Numbered from the stretch's first letter, positions 31,109 to 43,015 are shown. The stretch is DNA of 64,000 nt from Areca catechu (GCA_021397845.1 CM038039.1:6565731-6629730), one strand, 5' to 3'. The notes: generated by a model not told the origin, from the letters alone. A program made the numbers and translations.

Positions 31109-34100
31109 TTACATACCTGGGTTCTGGAAAAGTTGAGGATATTTAACTTTCATGATTTCTTCTAACTCCCAAGTGGCTTCCCGCTCTGAATGATTACTCC
31201 ACTGGACTTTAACATAAGGAATGACGCGTCGCCTCAAGACTTGCTCCTTTCTATCCACCACCTTCACTGGTTGCTCCTCATAAGACAAATTTTCCTTAAA
31301 TTGAAGTGGTCCCATTTCGATTACATGATTTGGATCAGGTACATACTTCCTCAGCATAGAAACATGAAAAACATTATGCACACTAGCAAGAGATGGTGGT
31401 AAAGCAAGCCGATAAGCCACAGCTCCAATTTTCTCCAAGATTTCAAAAGGACCCACATACCGAGGGCTTAACTTCCCTCGCACCCCAAACCTCATAACTC
31501 CTTTAGTAGGGGACACTTTAAGTAACACATGGTCCCCCACCATAAATTTCAGTTCTCTTCTCCGATTATCTGCATAACTCTTTTGTCGACTCTGAGCTGT
31601 AAACAGTCGCTTCCTAATAAGTTGGATTTTATCTGTGGTCTGCAGTATAATATCGGGTCCCAAAAGTTTCCTCTCGCCAACATCATCCCAACATACCGGG
31701 GTCCTACATCTCCTCCCATAGAGAGCTTCAAAAGGTGCCATTTTAATGGTTGCTTGATAACTGTTGTTATATGCAAATTCTATCAATGACAGATGATCAT
31801 CCCAAGACCCTTTTAAATCAAGAACACATGCTCTCAACATATCTTCTAATGTCTGAATTGTCCTCTCTGACTGCCCATCAGTTTGAGGATGAAAGGCTGT
31901 ACTAAACTCCAGCTTGGTTTTCATAGCTTGATGCAAACTCCTCCAAAATTGAGAAACAAATCTAGTGTCCCTATCAGATACAATTGATACAGGAATACCA
32001 TATAGTCTAACAATCTCATCGATATATAATTTTGCTAGCCTTTCCATGGAGAAATTGACCTTGACAGGTAGAAAATGAGCTGACTTTGTCAATCGATCTA
32101 CAACAACCCAAATAGCATCAAATCCTCTGAGAGTCCTTGGCAATCCTGAAACAAAGTCCATTGTGATATTCTCCCATTTCCATACAGGGATAGCCAGGGG
32201 TTGTAGAGGTCCTGCTGGTCTCTGATGCTCAGCCTTTATTTGCTGACAAGTTAAGCATTGAGCCACAAACATGGCTATTTCCCTTTTCATACCTTTCCAC
32301 CAGAAGTTCTCCTTAAGATCTCTATACATTTTTGTGCTTCCAGGATGAATAGTGTAAATAGCATTGTGGGCATCGACCAATATTTCCTTCTTTAGACTTT
32401 CATCCCCTGGAACACACAACCTGTTTCCAAATCTTAAGGATCCATCCTCATGAATTCGGAATTCCGAGATTATCCCAGATTGTATTTTCTCTCTAATCTT
32501 TTGAAATTCTGAATCATTCATCTGTGATGCCTTAATTCTATCGATCAGGGTAGATTGTATCTTAAGAGTAGCAAGTGAGAATATAGAGTTATGCATCTGT
32601 ATCTCCAAACTCAGCTTTCCAAGATCTTGAAGAATTTCTCCTTGAGAAGTGATTAAGGTTGCCAAGCTACCTCCGGCCTTTCTGCTCAATGCATCAGCCA
32701 CTACATTTGCTTTTCCCGGATGATAACTTATTTTCAAATCATAGTCTTTGATCAGCTCCAACCATCTCCTTTGCCTCAAGTTTAACTCTTTCTGAGTAAA
32801 TAAATACTTAAGACTTTTATGATCAGTAAAAATTTCACAAGATACACCATACAGGTAATGCCTCCAAATTTTCAGGGCAAAGACCACAGCAGCTAGCTCC
32901 AAATCATGAGTAGGGTAGTTTAATTCATGTGTTTTAAGCTGCCTAGATGCGTAGGCCACCACCTTCTCCCTTTGCATAAGAACACATCCTAACCCTTTTC
33001 TGGAGGCATCACTGTAAATAGAAAAACCCTCACTTCCAGTTGGTAAGGTAAGAATAGGAGCTGATACCAAGCGCTTCTTTAACTCTTGGAAGCTTTTCTC
33101 ACAATCATCAGACCAATCAAATTTAATCCCTTTATGGGTTAGCTGGGTCAGTGGCAAGGCTATACGGGAAAACCCCTCCACAAACCTTCGGTAATATCCA
33201 GCTAGACCCAGAAAACTACGGACTTCAGTCACATTAGTTGGTCTTTTCCATTCAACAATTGCTTCAATCTTTGCTGGATCAACAGATATCCCTTCCTTAG
33301 AGACTGTGTGGCCAAGAAAAGAAATATTATCAAGCCAGAATTGACATTTCTTCAGCTTTGCATACAATCTCTGCTCCCTTAGTATTTGTAAGATTTTCCT
33401 TAAATGTTTTTCATGCTCCTCCGGATTCTTGGAATAAACTAGAATGTCATCAATAAAAACTACTACACACTGATCCAAATATGATTTGAATATCCTGTTC
33501 ATCATGTCCATGAAAGCTGCCGGAGCATTCATCAGTCCGAAAGGCATCACCAGAAATTCATAATGCCCATATCTAGTCCGAAAGGCTGTTTTGGATATGT
33601 CTTCATTCTTAATTTTTAACTGATAATATCCGGACCGCAAGTCGATTTTTGAGAACACCTGAGCGCCTTGCAACTGGTCAAAAAGAACATCAATTCTGGG
33701 AAGGGGATACTTATTTCGAATTGTCAACTTGTTCAATTCTCGATAATCAATACACAACCTCAGACTCCCATCCTTCTTCCTGACAAACAGTACTAGAGCA
33801 CCCCATGGTGAAACACTCGGCCTGATGAATCCCTTATCGAGCAGATCCTGAAGTTGTTCCTTGAGTTCTTTCAATTCAGCTGGTGCCATTCTATAGGGAG
33901 CCTTAGACACAGGTTCTGCATTAGGTAAGAGATCAACAGAAAATTCCATCTCTCTGTCAGGAGGTAATCCCGGCAATTCATCTGGAAATACATCCGGAAA
34001 TTCTTTCACAATAGGAATATTTTCCACCCCTTCTCCTTCTTGCTGGAGATCTATAACATTGGCCAAGTATCCTGCACAACCTTGCCTCAGCATCCGTTTA

Positions 34101-34500
34101 GCTTGCATAGCTGTAATCATTCTCATAGGGGTCTTCCCTTCACTGCCAAAGAAACCAAAAGGTTCCTGACCTGGAGGGTAGAAAACTACTCTCTTCTCGA
34201 AACAATCTACTGTGGCATGATAAGAAGCTAGCCAATCCATTCCCAAAATAATATCAAACTCTTCCATTTCCAATACCATTAGATCAGATGAAAACTCATG
34301 GTTTCCAATGCTTAGAGTGCAAGATGGACAAATCATGTTAACTATGATAATGCCCCCATTCGGAATGGATACTCCGATCTCGAAATTTAAAGGTACTAGT
34401 TCCATACCAGCCTTCTTAGTAAATCCGGTTGAGATAAAAGAGTGCGTTGCTCCGGAATCAAATAAAACACGGGCATATGATGAGGCTACTTTGATGGTAC
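31109..34500 (-). CDS. Pol polyprotein of the Tekay element (protease, RT, RNase H, integrase, chromodomain)
   Basis: The frame is open from the intron boundary at 34500 (TIKVASSYARVLFDSGATHS) to a stop at 31109. Counting from the Met at 34405: protease DSG lies just upstream and IILGMDWL at 52-59. RT about 195-370 has the active site FIDD at 317-320. RNase H about 460-575 starts YSDAS and includes FTDHKSL. Integrase starts at about 675 with H-x-H and CLTC, and its D-D-35-E triad is Asp750, Asp811 and Glu847. The GPFEIL-VAYRLALP region is followed by a chromodomain (about 1035-1095: VKVQWSNHSEREATWELEEI). The length fits the lineage. The chromodomain would target heterochromatin. Confidence 0.93.
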
Positions 34501-34576
34501 CTACTAAATAATTCTTACTTAATAATTATTTGTACTCAATTAAATCAAATAAAATAAAAAAAACTTGCGAAATTAC
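34501..34576 (-). other. Probable 76-bp intron between gag and pol of the Tekay element
   Basis: The minus strand has GTAATTTCG...TTATTTAGTAG: GT-AG ends, very AT-rich, with stops in the gag and pol frames. Removing it joins VVT-G to TIKV in frame, as expected where related elements run straight from gag to protease. The acceptor is a tandem TAGTAG, so a 73-bp alternative would also stay in frame and add one Val. AGGTA occurs at both edges, so a small insertion with a target duplication is the other explanation. Confidence 0.6.
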
Positions 34577-35825
34577 CTGTCACCACAGCATTCGATGCCT
34601 GAGCATCTTACTGAGTTAGCGCATACACACGAGCCTGGGTCTTCTGCTTCTGGCGCTCACCAGATCCATAAGCTATAGGTTGTCCTTGGATAAAAGCTGG
34701 TACATTTGAAGGAGGAGGTGCAGGCGGTCGCGGTGCATTCTGAAAGGTATACTGATTTCCAGGATTCTGAGAACGTGGGCAATTCATAGCTTTGTGGCCT
34801 TGCTGACCACAATTAAAACAAGCCCCAGAAAACCAACGACAATCCTGCTCTAGATGAAAACCTTGACATCTCCTGCAACGAGGACCATTACCCTGCTGAG
34901 GACCTGGATCTTGCCTTTGATTTCCCCTCTGTCTAGGTTGTTTGCCAGAGTGTTGATTCCCACGCTGCCCATCAGGTCTGGATCTCTTCCTCAGCTGCCG
35001 TTCCCTTTCCTGCTGCATATTATCAACCTCTTGCTCTACAATTTTTGCTTTACTAACGACGTCCCGGTATGAGGCCAGCTGCATGGGTCTTACTCCAGCA
35101 CGAATCCTGGGTTTAAGTCCTTTCTCAAATCTCCGTGCCTTGATATAGTCCGTGGCCACCAACTCCGGAGCAAAGCGGGACAGTTCAATAAACTTGGCTT
35201 CATACTGTGTCACGGTCAAGCCTCCTTGTATCAACCTGGTAAATTCGCTCTCCTTCTCAAATCTGAGACTTTCAGGAAAATACATATCCAAAAACTCTTG
35301 GCGAAAAATATCCCAAGTTATCGGCTCTTCATTGCCATATTGTCTTCTGACAGCATCCCACCATTCCGAAGCTTCGCCTTGTAGTTGATAAGCTGCAAAG
35401 CGAACTTTCTCCCAATCCGTACAGTCCATGCTGACAAAGACCTTCTCCATTTCTTTCAGCCATTTCAAGGATTCAGTAGGTTCAGTAGAACCCTCAAATG
35501 TAGGAGGTGCCAACTTCTTAAATTCAGTGATCCCCCGATCCATTTTAGATGACTGACCACCCCTATTCCCCTGCTGCCTCAATTCCTGCACAAGTCCAGT
35601 TAGAGCCTGGATAAGACCTACCACCTGACCATCAGAATTGGCTGTCCTCATATTGGGCTGCAGAGGAGGAGGACTAACTGCTCGACTCTCGCCCTGATCA
35701 GGTGATAGGCTACGAGCCATGTAAGCGCCGGCCGCCCGAGATGGACCCACTGCCTGCGAAGTATCATGAGCTTGAGACGCATGATCATTTTGAATTGATG
35801 TCCTCATGGATCGGGTCCGAGCCAT
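34577..35825 (-). CDS. gag of the Tekay element (one nonsense codon)
   Basis: Start MARTRSMRTS at 35825. A 405-residue open frame ends at a TAA (34610-34608) where a Gln codon is expected (ALTQ-stop-DAQASNAVVT), a likely C-to-T change. The frame then continues to the intron donor at 34577. Domains: retrotransposon gag core about 105-255 (EWWDAVRRQYG, FLDMYFPESLR), basic Arg/Gln-rich stretch about 270-320, and CCHC zinc knuckle CFNCGQQGHKAMNC at 336-349. It forms the particle and binds RNA. Loss of the Gln codon would prevent a Gag-Pol fusion from this copy unless read through. Confidence 0.9.
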
Positions 35826-35957
35826 TAAACCTATAGCACAAATGTTAGTTAGTTAAATAATATGACCTTACTTGTACTTTATTAATTTTAAACTTGCCCT
35901 AACTGTCTCTACCCCGCTCTCACTATCTAAAGCATTTTAGTTTCTGAGACATGCCTG

Positions 35958-35969
35958 GCTCTGATACCA
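35958..35969 (-). promoter_or_regulatory. Primer-binding site of the Tekay element
   Basis: The minus strand reads TGGTATCAGAGC, complementary to the 3' end of plant initiator Met tRNA, seven bases inside the 5' LTR. Confidence 0.9.
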
Positions 35970-35976
35970 CTAAATC

Positions 35977-37990
35977 TGTCGCGCCCCAAACCCAAGACCA
36001 GGGCCAGTAGTGCAACAGACGGCCGTATGTTCTGGGAATTCAATATTTTCCAAGAACATACCAGGCCTGTACCAACCATTTCGTATAAAATAAATGAGTA
36101 CCAGGCATTATATTAATAAAGCAAAAGTAGATAAGTAGATTCAATTGTCATAAAGCCAAATGTCATACATTTATCATGATCTAATTTCATGAAATAAATA
36201 ATAATAATAATAAAATAATGATAGTGTCCACTAGATCCTATGCCTCACTGATTGAATCCCTGGCCCATATGTTCCTCTGATCCTGAAAAAAAATGCAAGG
36301 GAAAAGAATGAGTTTCCCTTAAACTCAGTAAGTCATCACATGTCACAAATATATATTTTACCATGAATCTAGAGTAATTCCATACATAGGAGCCACCAAA
36401 ATATATATAAGCCAATTCCTATTATTAACCTTTTTATTTATTTTTCTGACAGAATACAAAAATTTTTTTAGGATGGCCATCCGAACACACTCACTTAGTC
36501 CCTCATACTATGGCCACGATCGGCCCGTGGCTCGCCCCAAAAGAGCCTAGACCCTGTGTCACATGCCGCACACCGGACATGTGCCAGCGATAGCCCCGCT
36601 GGAGGCCCAAAAGGAATCTAGCTCTGAGTATCACACGAGGGACATGCTTCCCAGCATGGGCTAGAATAAAACAACTCCTGTGTCACATACCGCACGTCGG
36701 TCATGTGCCAGCGATAGCCCCGCTGGAGGCCCAAAAGGAGTCTAGATCCTCGTGTAATCATAGTCGGACTAGGGAGCAAATACAACTAACTCACCCCATG
36801 ACTCGTTACATTTTAGCCTAAGGTTAAATTTCATAACGCATCAAGATATATGTATGTAGCATGAACATAAATAATAAAATTTATTAACATGTCAAGTAAA
36901 GGGTTCACAGCATGCATGGCAAAATTTATTGGTGAGTGACAACTTACAGTTTCACCAACTCGGCACTAATCCTGATTTCCCAAGGAGGATGACGATCCTG
37001 CATCACAATTTATTTTGATTATTATTTAATATCATTAAATTAAAAAAAAATAAATTCCTTGGGGCAACCCCAAACAATGCCTTCCATTTTGCTGGTACAA
37101 GGTTGGCCCATTCAAGATAAAAGGCCTAGCCCAACAGGGCATGGCCCAACCAAGTCCGGCCCAACGAGCCCCGGCCCAGCCCGGCCCGACCCAGCCAAGC
37201 CCGGACCAGCCCGGCCCGCAACAGGCTTGGCCCAGCCAAGCCTGATCAAACCAAGCTTCCGTCCCCCCTTCGGCCAGGCGTTCGCCCGACCTCACGAGAG
37301 AAGCAGGGAGGATCGACGGCGATCCTCCCGTCCGACCACCACGTCGACCACGCCGGAGAAGGAAGAGAGTCCGGCGACCCTTACGGTGGCCGTCCGACCG
37401 ACGGCCGGCGAGCACCGAGCCGGAGATGTCGCTTGCAACATCCCTAACGGCCGACCAACAGTTTCTTCCTCCTCCATCCCCCCCCCTCCCCTTTCCGAGC
37501 AAGCGATGGGACGGCGGCGATCCCGCGATCGGCCACCCAAAGACGGTTGCCGGAGAGGAGGAGTCCGGCGGCGGCTTCCTCACTGCCGGCCACCGCCCAA
37601 GGCTTCAACGGAGAGGAAAATCAGTCGGATTCTCCCCTCCGTCGAGCCGCACAAGCCTACTACGCCCATACCAGGGAGAGAGAGAACTTACCGGCGAGAG
37701 GCGTCTCCGATCTCACGACCTCCGGTGAAGGGCGTTCCGGCGAGGGCAGGACACTCGAGGAACCGTCGTTGCTCCACCACAGGAAAAAGCTCTCGGATCA
37801 ATAGAGGTAATCCCCAGAGCCTTAAACCCGAGGAGAACCTTATCTCCCCCCCTTCTCCGGCGGCAGCGTCGGATTTGTCCGGATTTCTCGCCGGAAAATC
37901 TGACCTGCCGAACCATAGGGGTTTTGAACTGAAGTCGGCAAGGGCTGCCGACTTCAGCCCAAATCCGGCCCAAAAGGACCGGTCCTCACA
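35977..37990 (-). repeat. 5' LTR of the Tekay element
   Basis: Same ends as 29018-31073. Differences are a few substitutions (for example CCCCATTGG / CCCCGCTGG), a trinucleotide length change in (AAT)n, and the shorter GGCCCAGC minisatellite. Confidence 0.93.
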
Positions 37991-37995
37991 CAAGA

Positions 37996-39309
37996 CCTGT
38001 TGCCCACCTAGATATTTAGCCACACATACACAAACAGAGCACCAAACTTTTCATGCACAAAGCCTCAACAAACATAGAAAGGCAACCAGCAATTACAGGG
38101 AACTGCCCCCAATCCAATTTGATTTTATTCACTCTCAAATCTGGATACAATACACAAGGATTTCTGTAGATTGCAGCAGCAGCAACCAGCAACCCTCCCA
38201 AGGTTACTTTCAAATTACAGCAAAGGCTCTTCTCTGGATTCCAGCAACAGTCCCTCCCTGGATTCCAGCAAAAGCACTCTCTCTGGATTCTAGCAAAAGC
38301 CCTCTTTTCTGTATTCCAGCCACAGCAGAATTCAGCAACCAACAACCCAGATTTCAGCAACTAATAATAGCAGAATTCAGCAACCAATAACAGCAGTTAT
38401 CAAGCCCAAATTGCATGGCCTTGCTGGCACCAACCAGCCCTCAACACATCAGCAAGGGCAGTTACTTAATTGCCCACTAAACTATTGCCCACTAAACTCA
38501 GCCATGAACAGCCCAACCATAACCACCTGGTAACCACCTAGTAACTGCTACATGCATATGCGAGTGTGTGTCTGCCCCATGCACCAAATGTGCCAGCCCA
38601 CATGCTTTTTGCTGCCACCAATTGAGCCAACATGCAACGTCCCTTGCTGCCACCAATTGAGCCAACATGCAACATCCCTTGTTGCCACCGAATTAGCCAG
38701 CATGCAAGCCCCTTTACACGACTCCCAGCTAACATTGAGTGTGCTTGAACTTGCCCCACTTTGGCTTTGGCATTGGTTAACTCCTGCTGTCCATGCCACC
38801 CTACGCATGCTCCTTCCAATAACTGCATTTGCTGTCAATGTCGCGTGCCAATTGCCTATGCTTGCTGCATACCATCGTGCCAGTTCGCCAGCACTCTTAG
38901 ACATGCACCAACATGCCTTGTCTTGGCTTTGCTTCTGCTATCCATGCTGCCCTGCGCATGCTCCTACATGCACATATGTTGCCTAGTTACCGATGTTGTG
39001 TGCCAATTGCCCGTGCTTGCTGCCCCGTACCTATTACTCGTGCACCCGGCCTGGCTTGGCACACTTTGCTTGTGTTGCATGCGCACACCCATGCACATTA
39101 TCTCATGCCTCGTTGCTTACTGCATACCATCTTGCTAGTCCGCTAGCACCATAGACATGCGCCAACATGCCTTCTCTTGGCTTGGCACCATCCAACCAAG
39201 CCGTCATGCACCATAGACCTGCACCAACATGCCTTTACTTGGCTTGGCACCATCCAACCAACCCGTCATGCACCAGTATTTTCCTATGCCAAGCTTTGAG
39301 GGTCTAACA
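37996..39309 (-). repeat. Left LTR of deleted chromovirus, part 2
   Basis: Continues from 29017 as CCTGTTGCCCACC. It contains three CAATTGAGCCAACATGCAAC-type repeats (38620-38700), GGATTCCAGCAAAAGC-type repeats (38225-38320) and CATAGACMTGCACCAACATG repeats (39150-39270). It ends GAGGGTCTAACA. Confidence 0.82.
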
Positions 39310-40087
39310 AACCCCCCGCACTTATGATAAACGACGTTCTCATTTTTTCATCGACCAAATACCGCTGAACAATATCTTCAAACTGCCACAAAATAGCTCC
39401 ATGCTCCCACGTAGAATCTGCTTCACTTTTCCCTTTCCATTGCACAAGAAAATCTGTCCTTCGATTTAATTTGCTCTCACCCACACTGCGATGAGCCAAA
39501 ATCTTCACAATTTCCTTGTCAAACTCCTTCCTAATAACAGGAGGTGCCTGCCTTTGATGTACCCTGCTAGGTTCAGCATCTTCATAGTAGGGCTTTAGGA
39601 AGCTCACATGGAAAGTAGGATGAATTTTCAGCCTATCAGGTAAAGCCAACCTGTATGCCACATTCCTCACATGCTTTGTAACCACAAATGGACCATCATA
39701 TTGCTGTATCAAGCCTCGATGATACCTGCGATCAGTAACTTTCTTTCATATCTATGGAGTTAGCTTCAATAGAACCTTGTCCCCTATGCTGAATTCCAAG
39801 GAACGCCGGCCCCTATCAGCACATTTCTTCATTCGCCTTGTTGCATTTGCCAAACTGATCATTGCACCTTCAATCAGCTCGGTTTTGTCTCTAGTAAAGC
39901 GATAAGCAGCATGACATAACCCCTGATCCTTCTGATGGGCTACCTCAAGTGGCATAAGAGGCTGAAATCCCTTGCACAACTCAACCAGACTCAATCCAGT
40001 AGCTGAAGACTTGTGCAAATTGTAGCAAAACTGTGCCACATTCAGCAGTTCCAACCAATTTCTCTGGCTTGAAGTCATCTTTGACAC
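39284..40087 (-). pseudogene. Integrase C-terminal half with chromodomain, deleted chromovirus
   Basis: One reading frame from 40087 to 39284 with two nonsense codons near 39745-39752 (expected Gln and Trp). It begins SSQRNWLELLNVAQFCYNLH (end of the integrase core), passes FSIGDKVLLKLTP and YDGPFVVTKHVRNVAYRLALP, and ends with a chromodomain, FLVQWKGKSEADSTWEHGAI. The frame crosses the polypurine tract and ends 26 bp inside the LTR. The integrase catalytic triad is absent, so the product could at most be a chromatin-binding fragment. Confidence 0.82.
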
Positions 40088-40115
40088 AAAATCTGTAACC
40101 AGGCCTCAGAACACC

Positions 40116-40127
40116 GCTCTGATACCA
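40116..40127 (-). promoter_or_regulatory. Primer-binding site of the deleted chromovirus
   Basis: The minus strand reads TGGTATCAGAGC (initiator Met tRNA type), one base inside the LTR. Its survival means the deletion spared the sequences needed in cis for reverse transcription. Confidence 0.88.
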
Positions 40128-40128
40128 C

Positions 40129-42123
40129 TGTCACACGCCTCTATTCAACATAGAAATTTTCGCATACTAGCACTAAGAAAGCCCTTCCTAGCCAGCCATT
40201 TCGTCCACATATACCAGCAACAAGTGTGTAAAATATTGCTATGCCAAAAATCACACTGCGCTGCACCAAAACCAGCATCGCGCCCTTGTGCATGCTTGCT
40301 GCCTTGTGTCTCGGCACAAGACCTGTTGCCTGCCCAGATATTCAACCACACATACACAAACAGAGCACCAAACTGTCTCACCAAATATAGAAAGGCAACC
40401 AGCAATTACAGGGAACCGCCCCCAACCCAATTTGATTTTATTCACTCTCAAATTAGGATACAATACATAAGGATTTCTACAGAATTGCAGATTATAGCAA
40501 CAACAACCAGCAACCTGCCCAAGGTTACTTTCAGATTACTGGATTCCAGTAGCAGTCCTTCTCTAGATTCCAGCAAAAGCCCTCTCTCTGGATTCCAGCA
40601 AAAGCCCCCTTTTTTGGATTCCAGCCACAGCAGAATTCAGCAACCAACAACCCAGATTTCAGCAACCAGCAATAGCAGATAGGGATGGCAATTTTTATCG
40701 ATCCGACGGGTATTCGACCCGACCCAACCCTAATGGGGTGGGTAAAACTCGACCCGCCTAATTTATAAAGGATATGGGTTATATAAAAAAAAAACCCGAC
40801 TCGAATTCGGGTCAGGTACGGGTAGTAGTACGCCCCAACTCGAACCCGACCCGTTTATATATAAAAAAATTATATTTATAAAATATTCAAGTAAATTGGA
40901 TATGGAACGGATATACTCGACCCGATCCGTTTAGCTTTTAAATAAACTAAGTTTTATGAGATCGGGTATACTCGACCCGACCCGATCCATACGTAAATTT
41001 TATTTATACCCGACCCGAGACGGGTATGGGATGGATAATTTCTTAGCGAGACGGGTATGGATTTTGGATGACCCGACCCGTTGCCATCCCTAATAGCAGA
41101 ATTCAACAACCAACAACCCAGATTTCAGCAACCAGCAATAGTAGAATTCAGCAACCAACAACAACAGTTAACAAGCCCAAATTGCATGGCCTTGTTGGCA
41201 CCAACCAGCCCTCAACACATCAGCAAGGCCAATTACTTAACTGTCCACTAAACTCAGTCATGAACAGCCCTACAATAACCACCTGGTAACTGCCACACAC
41301 ATATATGAGTGTGTGTCTGCCCCATGCACCAAATGTGCCGGCCCACATGCTTTTTGCTGCCACCAATTGAGCCAACATGCAACGTCCCTTGCTGCCACCA
41401 ATTGAGCCAACATGCAACGTCCCTTGCTGCCACCGAATTAGCCAGCATGCAAGTCCCTTTGTACAGCTCCCAGCTAGCATTGAGTGTGCTTGAACTTGCC
41501 CAACTTTGGCTTTGGCATTGGTTGACTCGCGCTGTCCATGCCACCCTACATATGCTCCTTCCAACAAGTGCATTTTCTGCCAATATTGCGTGCCAATTGC
41601 CTATGCTTGCTGCATACCACTGTGCCAGTCTGCTAGCACTCTTAGACATGCACCAACATGCCTTGTCTTGGCTTTGCTTCCGCTATCCATGCTGCCTTGC
41701 GCATGCTCCTACATGTGCATATTGGCCTTGCTACCAGTGTTGTGTGCCAATTGCCCATGCTTGCTGCCCCGCTGCTGTGCCGAATGCCTACTACCCGCGC
41801 ACCTGACCCGGCTTGACACACTTTGCTTGTGTTGCATGCGTACACCCATGCACACTGCCTCATGCATCGCTGCTTGCTGTATGCCATCTTTCTAGTCCGC
41901 TAGTACCATAGACATGCACCAACATGCCTTCTCTTGGCTTGGCACCATCCAACCAAGCTGTCATGTACCATAGACATGCACCAACATGCCTTCTCTTGGC
42001 TTGGCACCATCCAACCAAGCCGTCATGCACCATAGACATGCACCAACATGCCTTGGCTTGGCATCATCCAATCTAGCCGTCATGCACCAGCATTTTCCTA
42101 TGCCGATCTTTGAGGGTCTAATA
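40129..42123 (-). repeat. Right (5') LTR of the deleted chromovirus, with MITE inside
   Basis: Starts TGTCACACGCCTC and ends GAGGGTCTAATA. It is about 1574 bp without the MITE and its target copy, close to the about 1508 bp of the left LTR. It shows the same internal repeats, with extra copies of the CATAGACATGCACCAACATG unit (41905-42060). Confidence 0.83.
40680..41092. mobile_element. hAT-type MITE, 413 bp
   Basis: The ends are perfect 12-bp inverted repeats, TAGGGATGGCAA / TTGCCATCCCTA. An exact 8-bp target duplication, ATAGCAGA (40672-40679 and 41093-41100), is the hAT signature. The interior is made of GGGT/CGACCC motifs in both orientations (ACGGGTAT, CGACCCGA) and has no coding capacity. 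The left LTR of the host element lacks this insertion. Confidence 0.9.
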
Positions 42124-43015
42124 ATTTGCTTTCGCGTGCAATCATAGTGGTGTAATTTTAGAAATCAAAAGAGGTGAAGCATTCGTGTGCATCGTTCTAC
42201 AGTTAAAATCAGGTCTGGGCCCTCCACCATACTACTTGAGCTAGGCCCAGTTGTGGGTGCGTCTGTTACTCAAACAAAGCACTTTGGGGAACATACGAAC
42301 ATTTGAACTGCCTGGAAGGGACCCAAAAACATGTTCGAACCAGGCCATCTTGCGTCTTTGAACCCCTACCTCTAATCTCTAAAGTTCATAAACTTCTTGA
42401 GCTCGCCCCCCTCTTCAGCGGCCTGACCCATGAGGTCAAGGAAGTGTTGAGCCGGGCCGAGGTTTGTGTCATCTTGATTGGCTTTCTTACAATCGAGACA
42501 AACAAAGATAAACGCTATAACAACCCATAAAAACTAGAGCTGTCAACGGGTCGGCTCGGGTCGGAACCCGGATATCCGATCCAGACCCGATTTTAGCTAC
42601 CAGACCCAGACCCGAACCCGAATACCGGACAGGTCCAATTTTAAAGTACCAGACCCGGACCCGAATGGATCGCGAAAATCCGGACCCGAACTCGAACCCG
42701 AATGGAAGGTACCACAATGGCCTATGAGCTTGTAAGAGTGGAGGATTCTATTTTTTTTCATTCTCTAATAGCAGGAATGGTAATGACAAAACTAAAACAT
42801 AGATAAAATATAAGAAAAATTTTACTACTTGTTTTGATATTTTTTTTAAACTTTTAGCATGACAAAATCATAGTCAAGCTATATAAGATGTTCCAACAAT
42901 GACCAATCTATAAAGATGTGACAAACCAAATAAGGATACAAAACTAACAACATCTAACCCCATTTGTTTATCATACAATTATTCAAGAGAATGGCAACCA
43001 TAATAGGATTACAGG
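42124..43015. other. Spacer with a degenerate hAT-like fragment
   Basis: Mostly unique-looking, AT-rich toward the end. At about 42536-42700 the sequence AGAGCTGTCAACGGGTCGG is followed by many ACCCGAACCCG motifs. This resembles the terminal sequence and composition of hAT-derived MITEs, but no second end or 8-bp duplication is found. I see no gene. Confidence 0.45.

Larger units (their letters stand above)
29018..37990 (-). mobile_element. Nearly intact Tekay/Del-like chromovirus
   Basis: An 8.97 kb element with LTRs of 2056 and 2014 bp that look about 99% identical by eye, so the insertion is young. On the minus strand: 5' LTR (37990-35977), primer site TGGTATCAGAGC (35969-35958, complementary to initiator Met tRNA), gag (35825), pol (to 31109), purine tract GGTGGGGAGAATG, 3' LTR. 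CAAGA target duplications flank it. Pol is fully open with all catalytic residues and a C-terminal chromodomain. Gag carries one in-frame TAA at its end, and a probable 76-bp intron lies between gag and pol. Confidence 0.95.
28824..42123 (-). mobile_element. Internally deleted chromovirus (Ty3/gypsy), carrying two nested insertions
   Basis: The left LTR (28824-39309, split by the Tekay element) and right LTR (40129-42123) share their starts (TGTCGTACGCCTC / TGTCACACGCCTC), ends (GAGGGTCTAACA / TAATA) and internal tandem motifs. The flanks GTTTG and ATTTG match four of five bases. Only 819 bp lie between the LTRs. On the minus strand these are a TGGTATCAGAGC primer site, a leader, the integrase C-terminal half with chromodomain, and a GCGGGGGG polypurine tract. 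Gag, protease, RT, RNase H and the integrase core are deleted. Confidence 0.85.

Noticed and set aside
30075..31146. Long overlapping reading frames on both strands in the Tekay LTR (also at 37035-38390, one of 443 codons)
   Set aside because: They are GC-rich, low-complexity Pro/Arg/Gly-rich frames that fall wholly or mainly in LTR repeats. They occur in both LTRs, change with the minisatellite, and run on into unrelated sequence. There is no known domain.
38540..39146. Cys/Ala/His-rich frames of 96-144 codons on both strands (again at 41220-41895)
   Set aside because: They sit in the LTRs of the deleted chromovirus and are rich in repeated TGCTGCCACC and CACCAACATGCC motifs. Both copies have different stops.
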